Shown here piece by piece: positions 10,588 through 21,553 of a DNA stretch of 64,000 nucleotides. How positions within the stretch are numbered: position 1 is the first letter of the stretch; every line of letters begins with the position of its first letter. The stretch is from positions 8,174,361 to 8,238,360 of the forward strand of contig OZ007518.1 of assembly GCA_963931865.1 (NCBI GenBank), read 5' to 3'. Origin of the DNA: Axinella damicornis (taxonomy: Eukaryota > Porifera > Demospongiae > Axinellida > Axinellidae). The notes under the pieces are model-generated. The model did not search any database. It saw only the letters and a program-made list of their open reading frames with translations, and was not told the origin of the DNA. The translations under genes and the position numbers were made by a program.

Positions 10588-11924
10588 CCACTGCATGCAC
10601 GTGTGCCAATGTATTTTAGCCATTAACACAGTGTGAATAATTCCCTTTGCAATTTACTTTAATTGTATACCCTTGACTATGGGCCTCCCACTATATCATA
10701 GTCTTCCCACCCAGCCCTGCACGTCAGTACTTTCAAGTCATCAATACAACTGTATGGACCAACAGTTAGCTACAGGCTTACAGCAGTGCCTAAATTGACG
10801 ACATTTTTTACATGGCAAACAAAACTCCTCCAACTCATGGTGGGAGTCGCCACATATGCATTCAGCCAACTGCTTCATGCGTGAACAAGGAAGCTTTCCG
10901 GGCGTGGGAAGACTATACATGCACTTGTATTAGCTATGGCTGCCTCAAGCAGGAATTGCATAACTACATCTGCATGGGACTATAGCAGTAAGTGACCATA
11001 ATAGACTGCTCACTGAGTTGCTGAACAAATATTAGTGTCACTCAAACATTGTCCGGTGTAGCAAGTCAAAATATCAGCATCTTTAGATTCTGGGAAAGCT
11101 TTTCATTTACTGTACATGGAGTCCAATTAGTATTGGATAGCTAGCAAACAATTAACTCATCAAGTTGGCGATTTTGAATCACTAAACTTTCCCCGTCACA
11201 GCGACATCATTTTGGGTCTCCTTGTGACCATTAAAGATTTTTCATGTGCTTGCTAGCTAGCTAGGCTAGCTACTATAACTTCCTTCCTGCAAGCAAATAA
11301 CTAGCTAGCTAGACATAGCTAGCTCGGAGCAATTCCAAAAACTGAGCCTGAGTTCAACAGGCCATTGCACAGGAGCAGAATAAAGTATGTTTGGACTTAC
11401 AAACATCTCTACCCTACATCAGGCTTTTAGCTCGAGTTCGTCGTATAATATTATGTGCAGCTACCACCGCGACCACGCCCCCAATCTGGAATCTTACGTA
11501 ATTAGTAAACAGCAACCGAAGGGGATTCCCAAAGGGATTACGGCAATAATTGCGGAGTTGGCAAACATTATTTAGCTAGCCACACGGCTTGCGCAATCTC
11601 TCTATGCGAAAGAATGGACTGACAATGGCTGGTATCCCCCTGGGGAAGTACAGATATTAAACGTTGCAGCGTTGACAATAATGAATGATAATTAGCTAGC
11701 TACGTACCTTAGCCTAGCCTCAAGTTACACCAACTTTGAAGTCCATCCCATCAATTTGCACAGCATGCATGCATGCGTATGCAATATGGACCGGGTTAAA
11801 ATTATGATGTTGGTATTCCCCGTGCGGAACCTATAATATTATAAATGTATGTGCTTAGTTCTACACGCAGTTAGCTAGCTACAACTTGTAACAAGCAGAC
11901 TTACGTACGTAGATAGCTACAGCA
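10588..11924. other. Intergenic: 3' flank of the beta-helix gene and 5' flank of PARP gene A (start of duplicated unit 1)
   Basis: No coding exon seen. The sequence from just after the beta-helix stop codon is repeated, with small indels, from about 15481 to the start of the second PARP gene. Matching stretches include CACTGCATGCA...GTGTGCCAATGTATTTT and AACACAGTGTGAAT.ATTCCC. The duplication therefore began inside the 3' flank of the beta-helix gene. Patches of TAGCTAGC occur at 11250-11320 and near 11700. Confidence 0.65.
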
Positions 11925-14424
11925 ATGACGAGCGAGACCGAAAGCGACGAAGATACAAATCCAGCGCTGATTAACTACGAACATTCACTATCCAGCTCCA
12001 AGGAAGAAGATGGATTTGCCTTCCACTTCAAGCTACCAGCAGACGGGCTCGCCCTGCGTTCAGTGGCCCTTGTCAATGGAGTGCCAGAAATAAGCTTCGA
12101 TGCGTCGCGCAAAGTCCCTACCATCACCGAAGAAAATGTCGCAACAGCTTTCCGACTCGCTTCGGAAGGAGTTCGGCCTGAATTTTTCTACATTACAATT
12201 CCTTTCTGGCATCCGTTTTTCGGAAGGCAGTTCAAGCAGTACCTCCCCACGTGGCTGAACGGAACGTCGGTTGGAGAACTACTATCTGATGCCGACTGGG
12301 TCATGAAGTGTCTACATATAGGAGCAAGAAGCAACGAAGATAAATCAAAGTTTTGGGCCTGGGAAAAGACGAGCCAACTGGGAGGCCTATCTACGCGGCT
12401 TGATTTCCCCGATGACAAACCGTCCGATTCCATCAAGCTGTCATGCGAATACGCAAAAGTACAGAAGGACGAGAACGAAATGGCATTCCCCGAAGAGCCT
12501 AAAATGCGTATCGTAGATGAATCGAACTCACTCTACTCCAAGTACATCACCGATATGTTGCCGAGTATAGCTTACGACGATGAGCCGCTCTTCCTCAGAA
12601 TGCAAGAGCTGGTCAAACTAATTCTCGCAGCTGAGTGGCTCATAGAGAAGGGAGTGAGGGTGAGCAGGAGGTGGATGATGGAGCACACCACTAAACCAAG
12701 TCATGTGGTAAAGGCCATAGAGGGGACAGGATGCAGTGCTTCCCACCAGCTGCAGGACGAAACAAAGAGACCACCAAAAGAGATGGTACCACAACCAGCA
12801 GCAAAAGTTGAAGGACCAAGGAGCAGTGTGAATGTCCCAACATTGGAAGCAGAGAACGTTGGCATTGGTCAGCGCTTTGTCACACATGGTCGAACCCACT
12901 TCCCTCGTTGGCAGAAGTGGGAGTGGCCACAAGATACTTACTGTCGGTACGGGTGGCATGATTGTGGGAGCAATGAAATGATCATGTTTGAAGAAGATGG
13001 AACTCCATGTCAACGACAGCAGTCTCTCAAATTCTTCTTTAAGCAGAACGTCACTCTAGATGGTCAACGAAGAGAAGAGGGATCTGCATGGCTTAGTCTT
13101 CCACTCCCTCCAACTTCAAATACCGGTCCATCTGATTCAGTATCCGAGTTGGGAGAACAAGTTTTGAAACAGCTCCAACAGAGCTCTCACCAAGAGCTCA
13201 CAGATGCATTTGGTCACATCGCGATGGACAGCGAAGCAATCGGAAAGGGTGGTGCTGAACTGCGAATAACAAAGACAATTCAACTGGCCACCCCCTCGCT
13301 TGCCCTCCCACAGCTGAAACAAACAACCATCATGAAGGCATCTGTGAATGACTATAACATGCTTTATGGTGACATGGATCCAAACCAGCCAATACAGCCA
13401 GAAATTCCTGGGATTTGCGAAGAAGTCATCCCCAATGTCAGATCATGGAACGACCTCTTTAAAGAAACTGTTCCTTGGCCTCACGTTTGGCAAGTGCCCT
13501 ACAACGGTGTTGGAGAGCCTGCGGCCAGTGGAGGTGTCACCACTCGAGACATCCCTGTCAGAGAGGAATCCATGAAGAGAGTACGCCCAAGCAGTGAGAC
13601 CCCATGGGTGGATCAGTACAAGAAACGTGGTTCACAGCTGATTGTACGAGCACAGTGGCAAACCAATCAAGGTAAGTAGAATATACAAATGTGACCTATA
13701 GCTTTGAAGATGGGGGGGGGGGGGGGGGGGGGGGGGAGAGAGTTGTCCAGTAAGGAATGGCCTGGGAATATTCACGCCACATAACTTTTATCATGTGTAC
13801 ATCCCTTTAGGAGTGATCAGACCTGCCGATGAAGATGAATTTGCTGAAGTAGTTGCAAAGTTCACAAGAGCATGGAAATTGGAAAAGGGGGACTGTCCTT
13901 CCGTTAATCGCGTGTTTGTGGTCACAAACCCAACCTTGGAACAGAAGTGGAAGGCCTACAAACGGACACTTCAATATTGGGCAGTCGAAGAGCACTTCCA
14001 TGGCACCACACTAACTTGCAATATCACAGCCACCGAAACACTCTGCAACGTTGGGAACTGCGGCATCTGTGGAATTTCGAGCACCGGTTTCGACACTAAC
14101 TTCATCAGGAACAATATTGACTTCCAACGATTCGGCAATGGATTCTACCTTGCTCCCAACTCTTCCAAATGCCACGATTATACGCAAGGTGCCCACGGGG
14201 TCAGAGCAATGCTCCTCTGTGACGTATGCCCAGGGAGAAAGTACCAACTCGAGAGGAACAGTCAGCAATTGACAGGTCCACCTCCAGGCTACGACAGTGT
14301 GTACGGACAAGTTGGGTGCAGACTGAACTATCCAGAGATTGTTGTGTACAATCCTGATGCTGTCATGCCTCGTTACATAATCGTATATAAGAAGGATGGA
14401 ATTAAACATCCTCTTGCAAACTGA
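11925..14424 (+). CDS. PARP-type ADP-ribosyltransferase, gene A (join 11925..13671, 13811..14424; 786 aa)
   Basis: Two exons, with donor AG|GTAAGT at 13671/13672 and acceptor TTTAG|GA at 13810/13811. The junction codon is Gly and the frame is kept, giving 786 residues. The C-terminal ~200 residues look like a PARP catalytic domain. HGT is at 646-648, GNGFYLAPNSSKCHDYT has Tyr695, and NYPEIVVYNPDAVMPRYI has Glu758. This fits the His-Tyr-Glu triad needed for NAD+ binding and poly-ADP-ribose elongation in PARP1-like enzymes, so an active ADP-ribosyltransferase is likely. The first ~580 residues form a region I do not recognise. It begins with an acidic, Ser-rich leader, then a conserved block (FHFKLPADGLALRSV..., FFGRQFKQYLP, SIAYDDEPLFLRMQELVKLILAAEWL). 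No ankyrin, WWE, zinc-finger or macro motif is evident. Neither a signal peptide nor membrane segments are seen, so it is probably cytosolic or nuclear. The paralogue at 16532 shares architecture and intron position. Confidence 0.85.
13712..13736. repeat. Poly(G) run in the intron of PARP gene A
   Basis: A run of 25 G lies about 40 bp downstream of the 5' splice site. The paralogous intron of gene B has only a short GGGGGAGGGGGGAG at the same place, so the tract expanded after duplication or was lost in gene B. Confidence 0.85.
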
Positions 14425-14429
14425 CACAA

Positions 14430-14710
14430 CTCATCCTTACGTCGTTGTTTGTTCATGTTTATATACTGCACTCATGCAATAATGTTTGTTTATGATGTAA
14501 CCGCATGTTCATATATGCTGCACTCTTGTGCAATAATGCTTGTTTACGCATTCCTTTATTTATGATGTAACCACACGTTCATGTTCATATGCTGCACTGT
14601 TGTGCAATAATCTCATTCCTTTATTTACGATGTAACCGCATGTTCATGTTCATATGCTGCACTCTTGTGTAATAATCTCATTCCTTTATTTATGATGTAT
14701 ATAATATGTT
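14430..14710. repeat. Minisatellite downstream of PARP gene A
   Basis: Four to five copies of a roughly 65-bp unit contain GTTCATGTTCATATGCTGCA, CTCTTGTGCAATAATG and TTCCTTTATTTATGATGTAACC. The same unit occurs downstream of gene B, so the minisatellite existed before the segmental duplication. Confidence 0.8.
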
Positions 14711-14746
14711 TATGAAGATAATAGCCAACATAAAGGAGTAAATAAT

Positions 14747-14779
<33 letters not shown>
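14747..14779. repeat. Poly(G) run, 33 bp
   Basis: An uninterrupted run of 33 G follows AAATAAT and precedes CATAACTATTACAAGC. In duplicated unit 2 the matching place (about 20540) has only GGGGGG, which shows how unstable these tracts are. Confidence 0.9.
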
Positions 14780-14781
<2 letters not shown>

Positions 14782-16531
14782 TAACTATTACAAGCTATAG
14801 GAAAAACTGTTCCTGCTCAGGCTTAGTTAAACATCTGTTAATGTGTTATGTCACTTGAATGTGCCAACAGCCCATGTCTTCCAGAGCCTCGTTCCCAGGC
14901 CGTTAGGGACAAACGGCCCGGCAACTTCCGCGAGTTCAATAACACTGGGACGTGGCTGGATAAGTCGCATTGTGAACCCATCAGTAGTAACTGCTCGCCA
15001 ACCAAAAATTCTGGCCATCCATGCCAAAGGGATCACCTGACTAGACTACAATAGAGAATTGTACTGTACTCATGCATGCACTTTCACAGAAAGTAGTATA
15101 GGGTTAATCTATGAGGACTAATGGGAGATGGGGTTGGCTGACAATTAATCCCTGGGTTTAGCCTAGCTGCAACGGCCTGGTACCGAAGGTAAATCGGATA
15201 CTCGTTGATGTCTAAACGTGTACATCATGCTTTTTCTTTTGCCTATTAATATGCTATTCTTCTATGCTCAAAGACATTCCTTTTGCAAAGTAGCTAGCTA
15301 GCTACCTATTAGCTATGCTCAAAATTTAGGAAACGTCACCTATTATGCTTTTTATTTTCTCGAACATGTATACATAAAACGACTGTTTCTGAATGGCCAC
15401 TACATGTACACTAGCTAGTGTCCTAGTTCTGCACGTGACTCTGAGTGAGCCATGATTAAAGTAACAGTTCAAAGTTCTAACCACTGCATGCATGTGTGCC
15501 AATGTATTTTGTGTTGTAGCTATAGCCATTAACACAGTGTGAATGATTCCCTTTGCAATTTACTATCATTGTATAGCTACCCTTGACCATGGGCTTCCCA
15601 CTATACTATAGTCTTCGCACCCTGCACATCAGTCTCTAAAGTCATCAATAAAACTATACTGAACCAACAGTCAGTAAATACACTGTTTAGCAAGTCAGAA
15701 TCAGCATCTAATTCAGATTCTGGGAAAGCTTATCATTTTGCTGACATAGTAGAGTCCAACGAGTAGCTATCTGATGATATAGCTAGCTACCAAAGCCAAC
15801 TCATTTGAATCACTAAACTATATAGTGTCTGCGAGGTGCAGTTCTACTGTGATTTTCCCAGTCACAGAGACATCATTTTGGGCCTCCTTATGACCTCAAG
15901 TCAAACTATGCTAGCTAGCTACCTATACTAGCCTACTTCCTGCAAAAAGAAAACACATAGCTAGCTAGCTAGCTAGCTAACGAGTCTCAGATATAGCGCC
16001 GGGAGCAAATTCTACAAAAGCCTGAGCTCAACAGGCCATTGCACAGGAGCGGAACAAAGTATGCTTGCCCCACATGATTACGCCAGCTACCACAAAACTA
16101 CACCGCGACCACGCCCCCAATCTTGAATCCTAGCTACGTAATTAGCAGCCGAAGGGGGTTCCCCAGGGGATTACCGCAGTAATAATTGCAGAGTTGGCAA
16201 ACATTTGCAGCTTGGCTTAGCTTGCGCAATCACTCTACGATACGCAAATGCCGACTGGCAATGGCTGGTATTCCCCTGGGGAAGTACAGTTAACGTTGCT
16301 GCGTTGACAATAGCACAATGGAGTCACGACGGGAGGTTTATGATAATTAGCTACGTACCTTAGCCTAGCCCAAGTCCATCCCATCAATTCTGCACAGCAT
16401 GCATGCGTATGCAATATGCACCGGGTTATATAATCGTTGGTATTCCCCGTGTGTACCTACATAAATGCATTGTGTTTTCAGCCAGCACACAGTTAGAGCT
16501 AGCTAGCTACAACTTGCAGCACAATCTAGCA
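14780..16531. other. Intergenic between the two PARP genes; junction of the two duplicated units
   Basis: No supported coding exon. At 14882-14897 there is one arm of the CGTTCCCAGG hairpin family. Bases 14915-15210 reappear in unit 2 (20576-20604 and 21778-22060), where large insertions interrupt them. From about 15481 the sequence restarts as the 3'-flank copy of the beta-helix gene and then the promoter copy of PARP gene B. TAGCTAGC runs occur at 15289-15305 and 15955-15980. Confidence 0.6.
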
Positions 16532-18955
16532 ATGACTAATCATCACAAAAGCGATGAAGATACAAATCTAGCACTTCGTTGTGCAGAATCACTATCCAGC
16601 TCCAAGGAAGAAGATGGATTCGCCTTCCACTTCAAGCTACCAGCAGACGGCCTCGCCCTGCGCTCAGTGGCCGTTGTCGAAGGCGTGCCAGAAATAAGCT
16701 TCGATGCATCGCGCAAAGTCCCTACCATCACTGAGGAACAAGTTGCAACAGTTTTCCGACTCGCTTCGGAAGGAGCTCGGCCTGAGTTTTTCTACATTCC
16801 GATTCCAATTGGGCATCCTTTTTTCGGAAGACAGTTCGAACAGTACCTACCCCCGTGGCTGAAGGGAACGTCGTTCGGAGAATCTCTATCTGATGCCGAC
16901 TGGACCATGAAGTGCTTGAGCATCGGAGCCAGAAGCAACGAAGAGAAATCGACCTTTTTGGCCTGGCAGAAGACAAGCCAATTGGAAGGCCTAGCTACAC
17001 AGCTTGATTTTCCCGAAGACCGTCCGTCCGGTTCCATCATGATGTCGTGCGAATACGCAAAAGTACAGAAGGATGAAAACCAAATGGCATTCCCCGAGGA
17101 GCCTAAATTACGGATCGTAAGCGATTCAAACTCGCACTACTCCAAGTACATCACCAAGATGTTGCCGAGTATCGCTTACGACGATGAGCCGCTTTTCCTC
17201 AGAATGCAAGAGCTGATCAAACTAATTCTGGCAGCTGAGTGGCTCACAGAGAAGGGAGTGAGGGTGAGCAGGAGGTGGATGATTGCTCACACCACTAAAC
17301 CAAGTCATGTGGTAAAAGCCATAGAAGGGGCAGAATGCAGTACCTCCCACCAACTGCAGGACAAAACGAAAAGACCGCCAAAAGATATGGTACCGCAACC
17401 GGCAGCAAGAGTCAAACGACCAAGGAGCGATGTGACTGTCCAGACATTGGAAGCAGAGCAGTACAGACATCTTGCTAAGTGTGGCGTTAGTCGTCGGTAT
17501 GGGTGGCATGATTTTGGTAGCAATGAAATGATAATGTTTGAAGAAGATGGAACTCCATGTCGACGACAGAAGTCTCTCAAATTCTTTTTAAAGGAGAGTA
17601 TAGATGGTATAGGCAAGAGATCTGCATGGCTTAGTCTCCCACTTCCTCCAAATATTCCAAGTCCATCAATCGCTGAGTTGGGAGAACAAATTGTGAAACA
17701 GCTCCCACAGAGCTCTCATCAAGAGCTCACTGGTCCGTTTGGTCGTTTGCTGGTGGACGTCACAGTTGATAGCCATGCCATTGGAAAGGATGGTGCTGAA
17801 CTGAAAGTAACAAAGACAATTCAGCCAACTCCCCCACTTGCCCTACCACAGCTGAGAGAGACAACCGTTGTGAAGGCATCTGTGAGTGACTATGACATGC
17901 TTTATGGCGAGATGGATCCAAACCAGCCAATATGGCCAGAGATTCCTGGGCTTTGCAAAGAAGTCATTCCCAATGTCAGATCATGGAACGAACTCTTTAA
18001 TGAAACTGTCCCTCGGCCTCGCGTTTGGCAGGTGCCCTACATCGGTGTTGGAGTGCCTGCAGCCAGTGGAGGTGTCACCACTCGAGACATCCCCGTCAGA
18101 GAGGAATCCATGAAGAGAGTACCCCCAAGCAGTGAGACCCCATGGGTGGATCAGTACAAGAAACGTGGTTCTCAGCTGGTTGTACGAGCACAGTGGCAAA
18201 CCGATCAAGGTGAGTGAAATATAGAAATGAGACCTACAGCTTTGAAGACGGGGGAGGGGGGAGTTGTCCAGTAAGGAATGGCCTGGGAATGCGGCTAGTT
18301 CCCATTCACACTGCATAATTTTTATTATGTTTACATCCCTTTAGGAGTGATCAGACTTGCCAATGAGGATGAATTTGCCCAAGTAGCTGCAAAGTTCACA
18401 AGAGCATGGAATTTGGAAAAGGGGCCGTGTCCTTCCGTTAATCGCGTGTTTGTGGTCACAAACCCAACCTTGGAACAGAAGTGGAAGGCCTACAAATGGA
18501 AACTTCAAAATCAGGCAGTCGAACAGCACTTCCATGGCACCGCAATAACTTGCAATATCACAGCCACTCAAGTACTCTGCACCGATGGGAACTGCGGCAT
18601 CTGCGGAATTTCAAGCACCGGTTTCGACACTAAATGCATCAGGAACAATATTGACTTCCAACGATTCGGCAATGGATTTTACCTTGCTCCCAACTCTTCC
18701 AAATGCCACGATTATACGCAAGGTGCCCATGGTGTCAGAGCAATGCTCCTCTGTGACGTATGCCCAGGGAGAAAGTACCAACTCGAGACGAACAGTCAGA
18801 AATTGACAGGTCCACCTCGTGGCTACGACAGTGTGTACGGACAAGTTGGGTACAAACTGAACTATCCCGAGATTGTCGTGTACAATCCTGATGCTGTCAT
18901 GCCTCGTTACATAATTGTGTATAGGAAGGATGGAATTAATCCTCTTGCCAACTGA
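16532..18955 (+). CDS. PARP-type ADP-ribosyltransferase, gene B (join 16532..18209, 18345..18955; 762 aa)
   Basis: Tandem paralogue of gene A with the same exon structure: donor AAG|GTGAGT at 18209/18210, acceptor TTTAG|GA at 18344/18345, phase 1, Gly at the junction. The ATG at 16532 is preferred over an upstream in-frame one at 16403 because it aligns with gene A's start (AATGAC context) and the upstream part lies in the duplicated 5' flank. The predicted triad is His623 (in HGT), Tyr672 (in FGNGFYLAP) and Glu735 (in LNYPEIVVY), so catalysis is probably intact. Compared with gene A it lacks about 20 residues between the QTLEAE and YGWHD motifs. It differs most in the leader (MTNHHKSDEDTN versus MTSETESDEDTN) and in a Ser/Pro-rich linker before the catalytic domain. 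The function of the N-terminal ~560 residues is unknown. Both copies being open suggests each is maintained. Confidence 0.85.
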
Positions 18956-18974
18956 CCCAAACATACAACTCATC

Positions 18975-19396
18975 CTTACCTCATTGTTTGTTCATGTTCA
19001 TGATTATGCTGAATTCTTGTCGCTTATCCTTTATTTATGATGTAACCGAATGTTCATGTTCATATGCTGCACTCTTCGCTTCTAATGTTTGTTTACTCAT
19101 TCCTTTATTTATGATGTAACCCCATGACATTGTTCATGTTCATATGCTGCACTCTTGTGCAACGATGTTAGTTTATTCATTCCTTTGTAACCTCATGACA
19201 TTGTTCATGTTCATATGCTGCACTCTTGTGCTTCATTCCTTCATTTATGATGCAACCGCATGACGTTGTTCATATGAACAACGTCATGCGGTTGCATCAT
19301 AAACATGCATGTTCATATGCTACACTAGCTCTTGTGCAATAATGTTAGTTTATTCATTCCTTTATTTATAATGTAACTGCATGTTCATGTTCATAT
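18975..19396. repeat. Minisatellite downstream of PARP gene B
   Basis: About six diverged copies of the 65-75-bp unit also seen at 14430-14710 (TTCATATGCTGCACTCTTGTG and TTCATTCCTTTATTTATGATG). The array continues after the foldback insertion at 20418-20480, which shows that the insertion landed inside the array. Confidence 0.8.
19244..19303. repeat. Perfect 60-bp palindrome inside the minisatellite
   Basis: Bases 19244-19273 (starting TTTATGATGCAACCGCATGA) are followed by their exact reverse complement through 19303, with no spacer; the centre is CATATG. Each arm is made of minisatellite unit sequence, so this looks like a head-to-head rearrangement of the array rather than a transposon. 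Confidence 0.9.
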
Positions 19397-20417
19397 GTAT
19401 GGGGTGCCATTTGTGTCAAAATTATATTTTACAGTGTATTTAGAAATCAGCCTTTTATTTATATATATGCAGTGTAATTGTAAAGCCAGCCTCGCTATTT
19501 ATTAACCCGTAACCAATGTATACTAATCATCATCGTACTTATAAATCCGCAACGTATTTATAAACCCGCAACGGATATATAAATCCACAGTGGATATATA
19601 AATCCGCAACGGATTTAGTAAATCCACAACGTATTTATAAATCTGCAACGGATTTAGGAAATACACAGTGGATATATAAATCTGCAACGGATTTAGTAAA
19701 TCGACAACGTATTTATAAATCCGTAACGGATTTAGGAAATACACAACGTATTTATAAATCCGCAATGGATTTATAAACCTGCAACGGATATATAAATCCA
19801 CAGCAGATATATAAATCCGCAACGGATTTAGTAAATCCACAACATATTTATAAATCTGCAACGGATTTAGGAAAAGTACACAACGTATTTATGACGAACA
19901 TGGCACTCGCTCACGCTAGCCCCACAATGTCATGCATTCTCATTCTAAATAAGGCGTAAAACTAACTTTTGACATTAAATAAACCCGTTGGCAGATCTGC
20001 AAACACTAGTTGCTGAGGTTACGTAAATCTGTTGCAGATTTATAAGTTTTCACTGAAGATTTATAAAAGCATTGCGAATTTACAAAAATGTTGTGTATTT
20101 CCTAAATCCGTTGCGGATTTATAAATACGTTGTGGATTTATAAATACGTTGTGTATATACTAAATCCATTGCGGATTTATATATCCGCTGTGAATCTATA
20201 TATCCGATGTGGATTTATATATCCGTTGCGGGTTTATAAATATGTTATGGATTTATAAATACGTTGTGTATATACTAAATCCATTGCGGATTTATATATC
20301 TGCTGTGGATTTATATATCCGATGTGGATTTATATATCCGTTGCGGGTTTATAAATACGTTGCAGATTTATCTAAATACACTGTAAAATTAATTTTGACA
20401 CAAATGGCACCCCATAC
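19397..20417. mobile_element. Foldback-type element with 45-bp termini and internal palindromic subrepeats
   Basis: The left end (GTATGGGGTGCCATTTGTG..., about 45 bp) is the reverse complement of the right end with one 2-bp indel. Inside, two long arms (about 19540-19890 and 20095-20370) consist of tandem units of about 16-20 bp. These are dominated by AAATCCGCAACGGATTTA, itself a palindrome around CAA, and the arms are in inverted order. The spacer at about 19890-20095 is unique. It interrupts the TGCACTCTTGTGCAATAATG minisatellite. No clean target duplication is visible (at most TAT). Open frames across it (19523-19861 and 20209-20475) are repeat translations, not genes. Confidence 0.8.
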
Positions 20418-20992
20418 TTATGCTGCACTCTTGTGCAATAATGTTTTTTTACTCATTCCTTTATTTATGATGTAACTGCATAATTATGTCAATGAATCTG
20501 AAATGCATAATAGCCAACAGAAAAGAGTAGCTATAGATAATGGGGGGATAATAATTACAAGCTATAGGAAAAACTGCCCGGCAACTTCCGCGAGTTCAAT
20601 TAAACTGTATATGGATGTAACGTCCCGGAAATTGCATACCTCATTCAAGCAGTGAAGTCCATCCACCTGGGAACGAAGCTATGTCTGCCATGACTAGCAG
20701 CTGCTCTCCTGCACACCTGTCTGGCCCCTTCCATGCCTCCCTCTACATACATAGCTAGCTATGTCCCCTTTGGAAGCTATGGGCTTGAAGGATCAACGTG
20801 CTCACCTCATTGTAGGAGTCTCTTCTGATCCTGACTTCCATGTGTGTAGTAGCTATAGCTAGGCTGGTAGCCAACTCCATGCATGGAGTTCACTTAAAGA
20901 AACAACAACAATGATATTGATCCGGCAGGAAGTACAATGTCATACTTTAATGGACACGCATAATGCATTCGCATGCAGCACTGGCCCTGGCC

Positions 20993-21553
20993 CAAGAGCG
21001 CATGATGACATCATTGTTTTTTCACGGCGGAGGAGGAAGAGCGTGTGACTTCGTATTCTCCCGTGGTGAAAGCAGAATCTTTCGCATGTACTAAAAATAG
21101 CACATCCGGTCTAGATTGCGGGTCAGAACAGAGCGTGAGAAACGATACAGCTGCGAAATAGTTGATCTCGAGCCAGAGGACTATCAGTCAGAGACAGAAC
21201 TGGGCCCATACCACCCCCTTCAACTTCGAAGTACTTCGTGGAGCAAACAATCGTCCACCGTTTCTCCCCGCCCGACTTTCAGGCTCGGGTAGAACGCAGA
21301 GCGAATCGCTTTGTGTCGATAACGGCTGTGAGAACGCAGAATTCGCAAGGTGAGCTCTGAGCGCTCCATTTACAGCTAGCTAGCAGCTTTACTACGAGTA
21401 CAGTGGCGTGATATCCGTGATGAAGCCAACGTGTTGAGCTCACGTGTTCTATTTTTAGTACACGCCAGAGATTCCGCCTGTTTCAAATTTTTGCCAGTCA
21501 CACGCTCTTCCTCCTCCGCCGTGAAAAAACAATGATGTCATCATGCGCTCTTG
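20993..21553. mobile_element. Non-autonomous hAT-like element, 561 bp, with perfect 8-bp target duplication
   Basis: The termini are near-perfect inverted repeats of about 55 bp beginning CAAGAGCGCATGATGACATC. The element is flanked by CCCTGGCC at 20985-20992 and again at 21554-21561. An 8-bp duplication and a CAAGAG start both fit the hAT superfamily. The interior has no transposase. Short, hairpin-only relatives with the same ends occur at 36286, 36685, 37003 and 52105. Confidence 0.85.

Larger units (their letters stand above)
10588..15215. repeat. Segmental duplication, unit 1 (contains PARP gene A)
   Basis: This unit matches 15481-22060 in order: 5' flank, two-exon PARP gene, TGCACTCTTGTGCAATAATG minisatellite, CCCGGCAACTTCCGCGAG block, AACCCATCAGTAGTAACT block and GACAATTAATCC block. 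Unit 1 lacks the foldback and hAT-like insertions, so it represents the empty-site state. Ends are approximate. Confidence 0.75.

Noticed and set aside
13795..14424. PARP catalytic region as a separate gene with its own start
   Set aside because: A consensus intron joins it in frame to the upstream 582 codons, and the paralogue has the same structure.
19523..20475. Open frames of 112 and 88 residues with ...NPLRIYKYV... repeats
   Set aside because: They are the foldback element's tandem palindromic units read as protein.
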